Shown here piece after piece: positions 35,004 through 42,699 of a stretch of 64,000 nucleotides of DNA; positions within the stretch are counted from its first letter, which is position 1; each line of letters opens with the position of its first letter. The DNA lies in NCBI GenBank assembly GCA_020849615.1, contig JADLFW010000009.1, forward strand, positions 1 through 64,000. Reading direction: 5' to 3'. The notes below the pieces were generated by a model that saw only the letters and a program-made list of their open reading frames with translations, was not told the origin of the DNA and did not search any database. This DNA comes from Phycisphaerales bacterium (GTDB taxonomy: Bacteria > Planctomycetota > Phycisphaerae > Phycisphaerales > UBA1924). Both the position numbers and the translations under genes were made by a program.

Positions 35004-36095
35004 TCAGGCGCCCGGGGCGGAGTCGGCCGCGGCGGGGGAGGCCGAGTCGATCGGGTCGGCTTCGATGAACACATCCATCTGCTGGCCGACGAAGACCGGG
35101 AGGTCGCCGCGGTCGAAGCTGAAGACGACCTGGAGCACGCGGGTGTCGACGCGTTCGGTGCTCTCGCCGGTGAGGGCCCGCTTGGGAATGACGTAGGGCT
35201 CGAAGCGGACGAAGGCGAGGGGAGTCTCGATGCGGTGGTTGCCGCGGAGCATCGCGACGGCGCGGGCGCCCTGCTTGACGCGCCACGCGTCGTGCTCATC
35301 GACATCGACGCGGAGGTGGAGGGGTTCGACCGAGCCCATCAGCATGAGCGGCGTCGACAGGGTGCCGGCGGAGGCGAACTCGCCGGCCCGGATGTTCACC
35401 TGCAGGACGCGGCCCGACACGGGCGCGCGGACGATGCGCCGCTCGAGCTCGGTCTTGACGACATCGGCGCGGGCCTCGGCGCCCAGCGCCTCGGCCTCGG
35501 CGACCGCCACCTGCGGCCCCCACGCGCCGGCCCGCGTGAGGTTGAGCTGGGCCTGGGCGTCGAGCACCCGGGCGGCCGCGGCGTCGACGGCGAAGCGGCG
35601 GCGGCTGATCTCGTCGGGGGTTACGGCGGAGCCGGCCTTGGCCTGCTCCCAGTTGGTGAGCTGGTCGCGTGCATCGGCGAGCACCACTTCGGCGACCTGA
35701 ACCCGCGCCTCGAGGGGCGGCAGCTCTTCGGGCCGGGGCTGGGCCCGGAGCTCGGCGACCTTCGATCGCGCGGCGCCGGCGGCAGCCTGCTCGGCCCGGA
35801 GCTGGGCGTTGAGGTCGCGGTCGTCAAGGCGGAAGAGGGGGTCGCCGGCCTTGACGGGGTCTCCGACCACCACGTCCACGCGGGTGACGAGGCCCGGCAC
35901 CGGCGTGCCGATGGCGATGTTCTGGGTGCTGGCTTCGATGAGGCCGGAGCCGGCGACGAACGACCGGAAGGGAGCCCGGGGGGGCTCGATGATGGGGAGC
36001 GAGGGGTCCTTGGGCTTGGATGTCACGATGACGGTGCGCACGGCGAAGAGGACGCCGATGATCGCCAGAAGCGGGATGAGGTAGACGCGGATCAT
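35004..36095 (-). CDS. HlyD-family membrane fusion protein
   Basis: Periplasmic adaptor of an ABC exporter, 363 residues. An N-terminal anchor (VYLIPLLAIIGVLFAVRTVIV) is followed by the barrel-sandwich/lipoyl half GLVTRVDVVVGDPVKAGDPLF, a helical hairpin rich in Ala, Glu and Arg (about 95-215), the returning half RIVRAPVSGRVLQVNIRAGEFA, and a beta-barrel domain to the end. It is the last gene of the block TetR - permease - ATPase - HlyD, like the E. coli ybhGFSR/DevBCA type. An outer-membrane TolC-type partner is not in the window. Confidence 0.9.
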   Translation of the reverse strand: MIRVYLIPLLAIIGVLFAVRTVIVTSKPKDPSLPIIEPPRAPFRSFVAGSGLIEASTQNIAIGTPVPGLVTRVDVVVGDPVKAGDPLFRLDDRDLNAQLRAEQAAAGAARSKVAELRAQPRPEELPPLEARVQVAEVVLADARDQLTNWEQAKAGSAVTPDEISRRRFAVDAAAARVLDAQAQLNLTRAGAWGPQVAVAEAEALGAEARADVVKTELERRIVRAPVSGRVLQVNIRAGEFASAGTLSTPLMLMGSVEPLHLRVDVDEHDAWRVKQGARAVAMLRGNHRIETPLAFVRFEPYVIPKRALTGESTERVDTRVLQVVFSFDRGDLPVFVGQQMDVFIEADPIDSASPAAADSAPGA

Positions 36096-36139
36096 GGTTC
36101 ACCTTCTCTTCAACATGCCGGCCCGGCGCGGGCCGGGGC

Positions 36140-36892
36140 TCAATCCCCGTACAGGTCCTTCGCGGAGGTGACGATGCGGTCGACGCGTCCGTCATCCATG
36201 TGGGCGATGCGGTCGGCGAACTCGAAGATGCGGTTGTCGTGGGTCACCACGATGAGCGAGCGGCCGGAGCCCATCGCGACGCCGCGCAGCAGCTCCATCA
36301 CCTTGTGGCCCGTCTCGTGGTCCAGCGCGCTGGTGGGCTCATCGCACACGATGAGCTTGGGTTCATGCACGAGGGCCCGCGAGATCGCCACGCGCTGCTG
36401 CTGGCCGCCCGACAGCCGCTGCGGGGCTTCGCCGGTGCGGTCGCCCAGGCCAACCTGCGTCAGGATCTCCCTCGACCGGGCCAGCGCCGCCTTGCGCGGG
36501 ACACCGTTGAGCAGGAGGGGCACGGCCACGTTCTCGGTGATGGTCAAGGTCGGGATGAGGTTGAAGGACTGGAACACGAAGCCGATGTTCTTGCCCCGGT
36601 AGCGGGTGCGCTCGGTGCTCCCCATCTTCTCGAAGTCGGCGCCGAACACCTCGCACTCACCGCCGTCGCGGTCGAGCACGCCCGCGACCACGGAGATGAG
36701 CGTGGTCTTGCCGCAACCCGACGGACCGACGAGCATGAGCAGTTCGCCGGCCCGGACGTCGAGATCGATCCCGCGGAGGGCCCGGACGGCCGAGCCGCCG
36801 GAGCCGTAGGTCTTGGTGACGCCGCGGCAGCGGACGGCGACGCCTTCGCCGGTGCCGGGCCTGACCTCTATTGCCGATGCGGCGCTCGTCAT
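36140..36892 (-). CDS. ABC exporter ATP-binding protein (LolD/DevA/MacB type)
   Basis: A 250-residue ATPase with Walker A GPSGCGKTT at 56-64, Q-loop FVFQSFNLIPTLT, signature RLSGGQQQRVAISRAL, Walker B LIVCDEPTSALD and H-loop VVTHDNR. The Q-loop sequence is characteristic of the MacB/LolD subfamily, which works with FtsX-type permeases. It lies between the permease and the HlyD adaptor on the same strand, 44 bases from the latter and 60 from the former. The start is the ATG at 36892. Confidence 0.94.
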   Translation of the reverse strand: MTSAASAIEVRPGTGEGVAVRCRGVTKTYGSGGSAVRALRGIDLDVRAGELLMLVGPSGCGKTTLISVVAGVLDRDGGECEVFGADFEKMGSTERTRYRGKNIGFVFQSFNLIPTLTITENVAVPLLLNGVPRKAALARSREILTQVGLGDRTGEAPQRLSGGQQQRVAISRALVHEPKLIVCDEPTSALDHETGHKVMELLRGVAMGSGRSLIVVTHDNRIFEFADRIAHMDDGRVDRIVTSAKDLYGD

Positions 36893-36952
36893 GTTCCCTG
36901 CTTCCCCTTCCGACCGGGCCGTGCCGAGGCCCGGCGTTCCGTCGCGATTGCC

Positions 36953-38113
36953 TTACCCTTTGAACACCACCGCGGGCTCGAGGATGAACACCCGCCGCAT
37001 GCTGAGCATGGCGGAGGCGACGCAGATGACGGTCACGGCCGCGCCGGACACGATCAGCAGCTGCCACGGCAGCTTGAAGGCGAGCTGCGATTCCTTCATC
37101 GAGCTGCCGAACACGCTGGCCACCCCGACACCCAGCCCGAAGCCGATGTTGCCCACCACGAAGGCCTGCAGCAGGACCATCCGCATCAGGGAGCCGTTGG
37201 TGACGCCCATCGCCTTCAGCGTGCCGAAAAAGCGCAGGTTGTCGATCGTGAAGCTGTAGAACATGAAGCCGGTGATCACGGTGCCGATCGTGAAGCCCAG
37301 GAAGACGGCGATGCCGAAGTTGATGGGGATGCCGGTGTACTTCAGGAAGTACGAGACCGTCAGCCACTTGAACTGATCGCGGGTATAGGCGGCCAGGCCG
37401 GTGGTCCGCACGATGCGGTCGCAGAGGACCTCGGGGTCGAGCCCGGGCGCGGCCTTCACGAGAACGAACGTCAGCAGCTTGCGCTCGCGCGGCGCGAAGG
37501 TCGTGGCCCGGGAGTAGGTCGTGTAGACGTTGGGCTGCGACTGGAAGGTCCGCGAGCCCTTGCAGATGCCGACGACGATGGCGCGGTGGTCGTTGAGCTC
37601 CAGGGAGTCGCCGACGGTGAGCGGGATGCGCGGGCCGCCCGGCGTAGCCGGCGGCCGGGCGAGCTTGTCCTCGGCGCCGATGACGTCGATGATGACCGAA
37701 TCGGCGCGGCGGAGGTCCTCCAGGCGGCCCAGCACCATCTCGGGCGGCCCGGCGACCAGGGTGGCATCATCGAGGCCGATCAGGTTGCAGTTCTGGAACT
37801 GTCCGTTTTCGAGGCGGGCCCGGATCATTCCCTTGTAGAGCGGGACGGCCCACGCCACACCCTCGACGCCGCGGACCTCGTAGAGCTTGGTGTCCTGCAA
37901 CGGCTTGACATCATCGATGAACTGCACCTTGCGGTCCATCACCCACACATCCGGGAACCCGGCGTCGGAGATGAAGCCGAAGGTCCTGGACATGAGCCCG
38001 ATGAAGATCGCCCCCTGCTGGGTGATGACCAGGGACGCCAGGGTGACGCCCATCACGATCCCGAAGAACTTCGCTCGGTCGCCGAAGATCATCTTGAGCG
38101 CGATCAGGTTCAT
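36953..38113 (-). CDS. FtsX/DevC-type ABC exporter permease
   Basis: A 386-residue permease with one N-terminal membrane helix (FFGIVMGVTLASLVITQQG), a large periplasmic domain (residues 50-240) and three C-terminal helices (GIAVFLGFTIGTVITGFMFY, MVLLQAFVVGNIGFGLGVGV and the one starting LLIVSGAAVTVICVAS). This is the MacB/DevC topology. It ends with SMRRVFILEPAVVFKG. The start ATG at 38113 follows AGGCAAGGA, a plausible ribosome-binding site. Just upstream, in the gap to the TetR gene, lies a sequence encoding a near copy of this C-terminus. Confidence 0.9.
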   Translation of the reverse strand: MNLIALKMIFGDRAKFFGIVMGVTLASLVITQQGAIFIGLMSRTFGFISDAGFPDVWVMDRKVQFIDDVKPLQDTKLYEVRGVEGVAWAVPLYKGMIRARLENGQFQNCNLIGLDDATLVAGPPEMVLGRLEDLRRADSVIIDVIGAEDKLARPPATPGGPRIPLTVGDSLELNDHRAIVVGICKGSRTFQSQPNVYTTYSRATTFAPRERKLLTFVLVKAAPGLDPEVLCDRIVRTTGLAAYTRDQFKWLTVSYFLKYTGIPINFGIAVFLGFTIGTVITGFMFYSFTIDNLRFFGTLKAMGVTNGSLMRMVLLQAFVVGNIGFGLGVGVASVFGSSMKESQLAFKLPWQLLIVSGAAVTVICVASAMLSMRRVFILEPAVVFKG

Positions 38114-38135
38114 CCGCCGGGCCTGTTCCTTGCCT

Positions 38136-38186
38136 TTTGAAGACCACACCGGGTTCGAGCCGCACCACATCGCGGATGCTGATCAA
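38136..38186 (-). pseudogene. Remnant of a second permease C-terminus (putative)
   Basis: Seventeen codons read LISIRDVVRLEPGVVFK, against the permease end SMRRVFILEPAVVFKG: 10 of 15 aligned residues are the same (S, R, V, L, E, P, V, V, F, K). There is no stop codon after FK, and no permease-like sequence upstream of the fragment. It probably marks a deleted tandem permease, since related exporters often have two. Chance similarity over so short a stretch cannot be fully excluded. Confidence 0.5.
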
Positions 38187-38228
38187 GAATGTACGTCGGC
38201 CGCCTGCGACGGGGCGGCGCCGGGCGGG

Positions 38229-38897
38229 TCATGCCGGGCCTCCATCCGCGCGGGCCCGCGCCCGCATCGCCGCCAGCGCGCCCAGGGAGAAGTCGGCGAT
38301 ATGCCGGGCCGTTCGCTCGATCGTCGCCTGGGCTGCCTCACGGTCATTACGGGCCTGACGATGCCCGGGGGACAGGCGGTCGATGATGGGCCCGCAGTTG
38401 CGGTACAGCACGCACTGGCCGATCACACTGGCGGCGCAGAGCTCGACTGATTCGCGGTCCACGCCGGGCCCGGCCACCCGCGCGACGATTTCGACGAGCA
38501 GTTCCCAGTGCGGCCGGATGATCCGCTCGACCACGCGGTCCAGCGCCTCGGTCGGATCGGCCATCTCCCGCACCATCAGCTTGCCCTGCCAGGCGGGCTT
38601 GCCCTGCTCGAACATCCGGGCCATGAACCCGCGCACGAAGGCCCGGAGCTGGTCTTCCGGGTCCAACCGGGCCATGGCGTCGAGGGCCACCGCTCCGCCC
38701 GCGTGGCACTCGGCGTGCTCCAGTACAGCGCGGTAGAGGCCTTCTTTGCCGCCGAAGTGGTAGTTGACGGCGGCGATGTTGGCGCCGGCCCGGGCGCAGA
38801 TGTCCCGGATGCGGGCCTCGCGGAAGCCGGCATCGGCGAAGACCTCTCCCGCCGCTTCGAGGAGTCGGTCATGGGTGGTGGTGATGCTGGGGGCCAT
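38229..38897 (-). CDS. TetR-family regulator, CecR-like
   Basis: A 222-residue repressor-type protein. The N-terminal helix-turn-helix (RLLEAAGEVFADAGFREARI, then ICARAGANIAAVNYHFGGKE) has the NYHFG signature. The C-terminal ligand domain with ASVIGQCVLYRNCGPII resembles CecR/YbiH, which in E. coli controls a HlyD-ABC exporter (ybh genes). The neighbouring downstream genes are just such an exporter, so it most likely controls it and itself. The ATG at 38897 is the chosen start; a longer frame to 39068 would overlap the operator and promoter. Confidence 0.9.
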   Translation of the reverse strand: MAPSITTTHDRLLEAAGEVFADAGFREARIRDICARAGANIAAVNYHFGGKEGLYRAVLEHAECHAGGAVALDAMARLDPEDQLRAFVRGFMARMFEQGKPAWQGKLMVREMADPTEALDRVVERIIRPHWELLVEIVARVAGPGVDRESVELCAASVIGQCVLYRNCGPIIDRLSPGHRQARNDREAAQATIERTARHIADFSLGALAAMRARARADGGPA

Positions 38898-38916
38898 GTG
38901 GGCCAATCGGTTGTTT

Positions 38917-38930
38917 AAAACACCTGTTTT
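38917..38930. promoter_or_regulatory. Palindromic operator for the TetR-type regulator
   Basis: AAAACA-CC-TGTTTT, a perfect 6-base inverted repeat, lies 19 bases before the TetR-type gene's start codon. It is the most AT-rich spot in the region. An overlapping GTTTAAAAC (38913-38921) may be part of the promoter. Binding here would give autoregulation and control of the exporter. Confidence 0.6.
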
Positions 38931-38987
38931 ACCTTGAGAGCCTAGGCACCGGCCCGGGAGTGTCAACAGGGCTGGTCGGTCGGCAGC

Positions 38988-38998
38988 GGGGGGGGGGG
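38988..38998. repeat. Homopolymer of 11 G
   Basis: A run of eleven G in the gap between the regulator gene and the HAF-repeat protein, 137 bases before the latter's start codon. It is the longest mononucleotide run noticed in the window. Such tracts are prone to slippage and can vary promoter activity in other bacteria; here that is only a possibility. Confidence 0.7.
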
Positions 38999-39134
38999 AA
39001 CTGGTTCGGAGTGTGGCTATGGGGCGGGATTTGACCGGCTTTCCTGCCTTGCGCATTGTCCCCATCACCTCTGGCCCGGTAATCTGTGGCTGGTTGAATT
39101 CGCGGGGAGTTTCCGATCTCGAGAGGAGCCATCG

Positions 39135-40448
39135 ATGCAGCGACTCCCCCGATTGTCCGGTGCTGCTGTCCGCATCGGCGTGGGTGCTGGAAGTTTTTTC
39201 GCGGCGTCGGCGTCGGCCGATCCGCCGTCGTTTCGCGGGCTCGGCGATCTCGGCAACGTGCAGGATGAGAGCCGGGCCTACGGCGTCTCGGGGGATGGCT
39301 CGGTCATCGTCGGGTTCGGAACATCGGCGCGCGGGCGGGAGGCGTTTCGGTGGTCGGATCCGGCGCGCGGCGGCGCCGGCATGACGGGGCTGGGCCCGCT
39401 GCTGGGATGGGATGCGTACAACGTCGCCTACGCGGTGTCGCGGGATGGTTCGATCGTGGTGGGCTTCGGCGCGATCGGGGTCGAGGCCAACGCCTTCCGC
39501 TGGACGGATCCCGCGCTGGGCGGAGCGGGCATGCAGGGTCTGGGCGACCTGGCGGGGGGCGGGTTCAGCAGTTCGGCCCGGGCCATCAGCGCGGATGGGT
39601 TCTACATCGTCGGGTCGGGAAGATCCAGCTCGGGGCGGGAAGCGTTCCGCTGGTCAGACCCGGCTGCCGGCGGCGATGGTCTGATTTCGCTGGGTGATCT
39701 GCCGGGGGGCGATGTCGATGCGCAGGCGTTCGGTGTCTCGGAGAGCGGCCTGATCGTGGTGGGGCGGGGCCGATCGGCGGAAGGGTTTGAAGCGTTCCGG
39801 TGGTCAGACCCGCGGTTCGGCGGATTCGGCATTCAGGGTCTTGGTGATCTCGATGGCGGCGCCTTCTTCAGCCATGCGCTCGCGGTGTCCGACGATGGGC
39901 GCGTCGTCGTCGGCTTCTCCGAATCCGGCCGCGGTATCGAAGCGTTCCGGTGGACGGACCCGACATCTTCGGGGGTGGGCATGGAGCCGCTGGGCAACCT
40001 GCCGGGCGGCGGCGTGACGAGCTACGCCAACTCGGTCTCGGCGGATGGCGGCGTGATTGTGGGATCGGCGGAGTCCGACTCGGCGAACCGCGCGTTCATC
40101 TGGACCGAGGCGGGCGGCATGGTGAGCCTGCGCGACCTCCTGATCGAGCGCTTCGGGCTGGACCTCGCGGGGTGGTCGCTCGAGGAGGCGACGGCGATTT
40201 CCGCCGACGGACGCACCATCGTGGGGTTCGGAACCAATCCGGCCGGGCGGACCGAGGCCTGGGTGGCGCACCTCGGGGAGGTGTGCAAGGGCGACCTCAC
40301 CGGCGATGGTCAGGTCGATTTCTCCGACTATCTGCAGTTTCTGGACTGGTTTGATTCGGCCGATCCCCGGGCGGACCTGGACAACGACGGCCGGGTCGAT
40401 TTCGCCGACTACCTGGTGTTCCTGGATGCGTACGGGCTGGGGTGCTGA
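39135..40448 (+). CDS. Secreted HAF-repeat protein with dockerin-like tail
   Basis: A 437-residue exported protein. The N-terminus is a signal-like segment (IGVGAGSFFAASASA). About six repeats follow, of the form GLGDL-x-GG, A-x-(A/G)VS-x-DG-x-(I/V)VVG, then EAFRWSDP or EAFRWTDP; this is the HAF-repeat pattern (name from His-Ala-Phe), found in extracellular autotransporter-like and surface proteins. The tail (386-437) has DLTGDGQVDFSD and DLDNDGRVDFAD loops with YLQFL and YLVFL helices, ending in GLGC. The start ATG at 39135 follows GAGAGGAG. Confidence 0.85.
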   Translation: MQRLPRLSGAAVRIGVGAGSFFAASASADPPSFRGLGDLGNVQDESRAYGVSGDGSVIVGFGTSARGREAFRWSDPARGGAGMTGLGPLLGWDAYNVAYAVSRDGSIVVGFGAIGVEANAFRWTDPALGGAGMQGLGDLAGGGFSSSARAISADGFYIVGSGRSSSGREAFRWSDPAAGGDGLISLGDLPGGDVDAQAFGVSESGLIVVGRGRSAEGFEAFRWSDPRFGGFGIQGLGDLDGGAFFSHALAVSDDGRVVVGFSESGRGIEAFRWTDPTSSGVGMEPLGNLPGGGVTSYANSVSADGGVIVGSAESDSANRAFIWTEAGGMVSLRDLLIERFGLDLAGWSLEEATAISADGRTIVGFGTNPAGRTEAWVAHLGEVCKGDLTGDGQVDFSDYLQFLDWFDSADPRADLDNDGRVDFADYLVFLDAYGLGC

Positions 40449-40529
40449 ACGCACGCCGGGCCGGACCGGCAAGCGTCCCGGGGCCTGAATCAGGTCCGTT
40501 TCCAGGGAACCAGGCGGGGCGAGGGAAAC

Positions 40530-40602
40530 ACGGGCAGTAGGAGTCGAACCCACAACCTCCTGATCCGTAGTCAGGTGCTCTATCCAGTTGAGCTATGCCC
40601 GC
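40530..40602 (-). tRNA. tRNA-Arg (anticodon ACG)
   Basis: A 73-base cloverleaf on the minus strand: 7-bp acceptor stem (with a G-U pair), D-arm GCTC/GAGC, anticodon stem CCTGA/TCAGG with loop CTACGGA, and T-arm with TTCGACT. The anticodon ACG would be changed to ICG and read CGU, CGC and CGA codons. No CCA is encoded. It lies between the HAF-repeat gene and rpsT. Confidence 0.95.
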
Positions 40603-40765
40603 ATCCGGCCTCGGGCGGGTCTCCCAAGGCACCGCAAGCGTAATCCCATCCCTTGACGGCGGCAAGTCCCGGAGCCCGCGGGCTTGATTTCAGCGGCCGG
40701 GGTGGCAACATTTCTCCTCCACGTGCCGGATTTTGGTTGGGATACGCGTCAGGGAAAGGGTTCGG

Positions 40766-41044
40766 ATGGCTCACTCGCTCTCGGCTCGCAAGCGTGTTCG
40801 TCAGAATGCCAAGGACCGCGCGCTCAACCGGTGGCGCCTGACAACCATGCGCGAGTCCATCAAGGACTTCAACGAGCAGATCCTGCACGGCACGGCCGAG
40901 ACGGCGGCCGAGGCCTTCAAGAAGGCATCGCGGATCATCGACCGCTCGGCCCAGAAGGGCGTGATCCACGCCAACCAGGCGGCTCGCCGCAAGAGCCGGC
41001 TCAACGCCAAGCTCAAGACCAAGAAGCTGTCGAAGAAGGCCTGA
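40766..41044 (+). CDS. rpsT: 30S ribosomal protein S20
   Basis: A small basic protein that binds the bottom of the 16S rRNA body, 92 residues. MAHSLSARKRVRQNAKDRALN is the usual start, followed by helices RESIKDFNEQI and FKKASRIIDRSAQKGVIHAN and the tail KSRLNAKLKTKKLSKKA. The ATG at 40766 has AGGG-AAAGGG (40751-40760) upstream; a start at 40733 would add eleven residues not typical of S20. It is a lone gene, as in most bacteria. Confidence 0.97.
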   Translation: MAHSLSARKRVRQNAKDRALNRWRLTTMRESIKDFNEQILHGTAETAAEAFKKASRIIDRSAQKGVIHANQAARRKSRLNAKLKTKKLSKKA

Positions 41045-41173
41045 GCGTTTCTCATCGCCGGGCCCGGCCGGATTTTCATTCCGCTTGCTTCTACACTCGC
41101 TCCGACCGATGCGGCCCGGGGATGAGTTTCGCGCGTGCGCGCCCCTGGTCCGCCAGGAGCGGATCCACTTCAC

Positions 41174-41977
41174 ATGGCCCGCAGTCGTTCAGCCCGGGGG
41201 TCGGCGGCCGGTTCGAGCGGCGCGGCCCGCGCGCGCGAAGATGACTGGCGTGGGTACGGGCGGCTGTCGACGCGGCCGCTGCACATCCTGTGCTTTCTGC
41301 TGCCGCTGATCATCCTGTACGAGGTCGGGACGATTCTGTACCTGACCGACCACGGGCGAGGGGTCGTCGAGACGGTCAGCGCCCAGAGCATTCTGTCGCG
41401 GTTCTTCGAGGTTTTCGGTGTTGCGTCGTTCTATCTGCCGGGCATTGCGCTCGCCACCGTGCTGCTCCTGTGGCACCTGCTGGAGCGAGACCGGTGGCGT
41501 ATCTACCCGGGCGTCCTGGCCGGGATGTTCTGCGAATCGCTGTTCTGGACTCTCCCCCTGCTGGTGCTCGGGTTGTTGATCCTCCCGCGGCACCCGGCGG
41601 CCGCCATGGCAACAGGTGACACCCTCAACAGCCTGTCGGACGGGGCCAAGATCACCCTTTCGGTGGGGGCGGGCCTGTACGAGGAACTGCTCTTCCGGCT
41701 CATCATCATCGCGGGGCTTCACCTGCTTCTGGTGGATGTCGCCGGCGTCAAGGACAGCGCGGGGTACATCGTGGCGGCCCTGGTCTCATCCATAGCCTTT
41801 GCCCTCTACCACGACCTGGCGGCCCCGGGAGGGGGGCTCAACCTGCCGCTGGCGGTGTTCTACGCCCTGGCGGGGCTGTACTTTGCCGGGCTCTTTGTGC
41901 TCCGGGGCTTCGGGATCGTGGTCATGGTCCACACGTTCTACGACGTGCTGGTGCTGGTGGTCATCGGGTCGCGGTAA
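41174..41977 (+). CDS. CPBP-family intramembrane glutamic protease
   Basis: A multi-spanning membrane protease of the CAAX/Rce1-like (CPBP) family, 267 residues with about seven hydrophobic segments. The active-site motifs are YEELLFR (Glu-Glu and Arg, near residue 170), FALYHDL (His, near 213) and VHTFYD (His, near 252), in the canonical order. Bacterial members cleave or modify unknown targets. The N-terminus before RPLHILCFLLPLIILYEV is polar and Arg/Ser/Gly-rich. The start is the ATG at 41174; rpsT lies 129 bases upstream. Confidence 0.85.
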   Translation: MARSRSARGSAAGSSGAARAREDDWRGYGRLSTRPLHILCFLLPLIILYEVGTILYLTDHGRGVVETVSAQSILSRFFEVFGVASFYLPGIALATVLLLWHLLERDRWRIYPGVLAGMFCESLFWTLPLLVLGLLILPRHPAAAMATGDTLNSLSDGAKITLSVGAGLYEELLFRLIIIAGLHLLLVDVAGVKDSAGYIVAALVSSIAFALYHDLAAPGGGLNLPLAVFYALAGLYFAGLFVLRGFGIVVMVHTFYDVLVLVVIGSR

Positions 41978-42121
41978 CCCCCCCGGCCGGGGCGGGTCGA
42001 TATGTTTCCGGACGCTAGCCGCGCTGGACCCGGCTCCGGGGGCTCGGCTAGACTCCTAGCCAACGCCCCCTCGGCGCGGACCGCCTGTTCCGGATTCATC
42101 GGGCACGAAAGGGCCGATCCC

Positions 42122-42430
42122 ATGGGATTGAACTTCGCCATCGATGAGCTCTACTCCACCGGCTGGGCTGCGCTGGACAGCTCCGGCTGCGAGCACCATG
42201 TAGATGGGCGTGCGTTCCCGCGGGTCGGGCGGATCGCCCGGGAGTTCTCCGCGGCGGGGCTGGATCTCGCGGTGCGGTACATCCAGCTCTTTGACTGCTA
42301 CCGCGCCGAGTGGCGCGACGGGACGGGCCAGCCTTGCGGCGCCGTGGTCGGGCAGACCGAGCAGGAAGCCGCGGTGTACGCGCTGGCCCAGATGCGCCGG
42401 CAGTCTCACCTCGCCGCGGTCGGCCAGTAA
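42122..42430 (+). CDS. Small hypothetical protein (102 aa)
   Basis: Not recognised. A 102-residue soluble protein with an alternating pattern: ELYSTGWAALDSSGCEHHVDG, then RVGRIAREFSAAGLDLAVRY, YRAEWRDGTGQPCGAVVGQT and a closing helix EQEAAVYALAQMRRQ. It looks like a small alpha/beta fold. AAAGGG lies 11 bases before the ATG at 42122. It precedes a tRNA-Glu gene by about 130 bases. Confidence 0.6.
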   Translation: MGLNFAIDELYSTGWAALDSSGCEHHVDGRAFPRVGRIAREFSAAGLDLAVRYIQLFDCYRAEWRDGTGQPCGAVVGQTEQEAAVYALAQMRRQSHLAAVGQ

Positions 42431-42560
42431 GCTTTCTTCGCTCATCGATCCCCCGCGAGTTGGCCCTGAGGGTGGCTGTGCACCGCCAGTTGACCCCGCG
42501 TGTGCGGCGGCTATCGTGTTCCCCGAACTGGACCTCGCCGAGCTTGTCTTGGCCGACCGT

Positions 42561-42635
42561 GGCCCCATCGTCTAGCCTGGTCCAGGACGCCAGGTTCTCA
42601 TCCTGGAAACAAGGGTTCGAATCCCTTTGGGGTCA
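42561..42635 (+). tRNA. tRNA-Glu (anticodon CTC)
   Basis: A 75-base cloverleaf: acceptor GGCCCCA/TGGGGTC with one G-U pair, anticodon stem CCAGG/CCTGG with loop TTCTCAT, and T-loop GTTCGAATC. The anticodon CTC reads GAG, the preferred Glu codon in a high-GC genome. No CCA is encoded. Confidence 0.95.
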
Positions 42636-42699
42636 CTTCAATCGATGAGAGCGACCGCGGCCCGCGAGGGCCGTTGTCGTTTTTGGGACGGGCCGAGGT

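Noticed and set aside
41045-41100. Terminator after rpsT
   Set aside because: GCCGGGCCCGGC followed by TTTT is a loopless palindrome with a short, separated T-run; not convincing.
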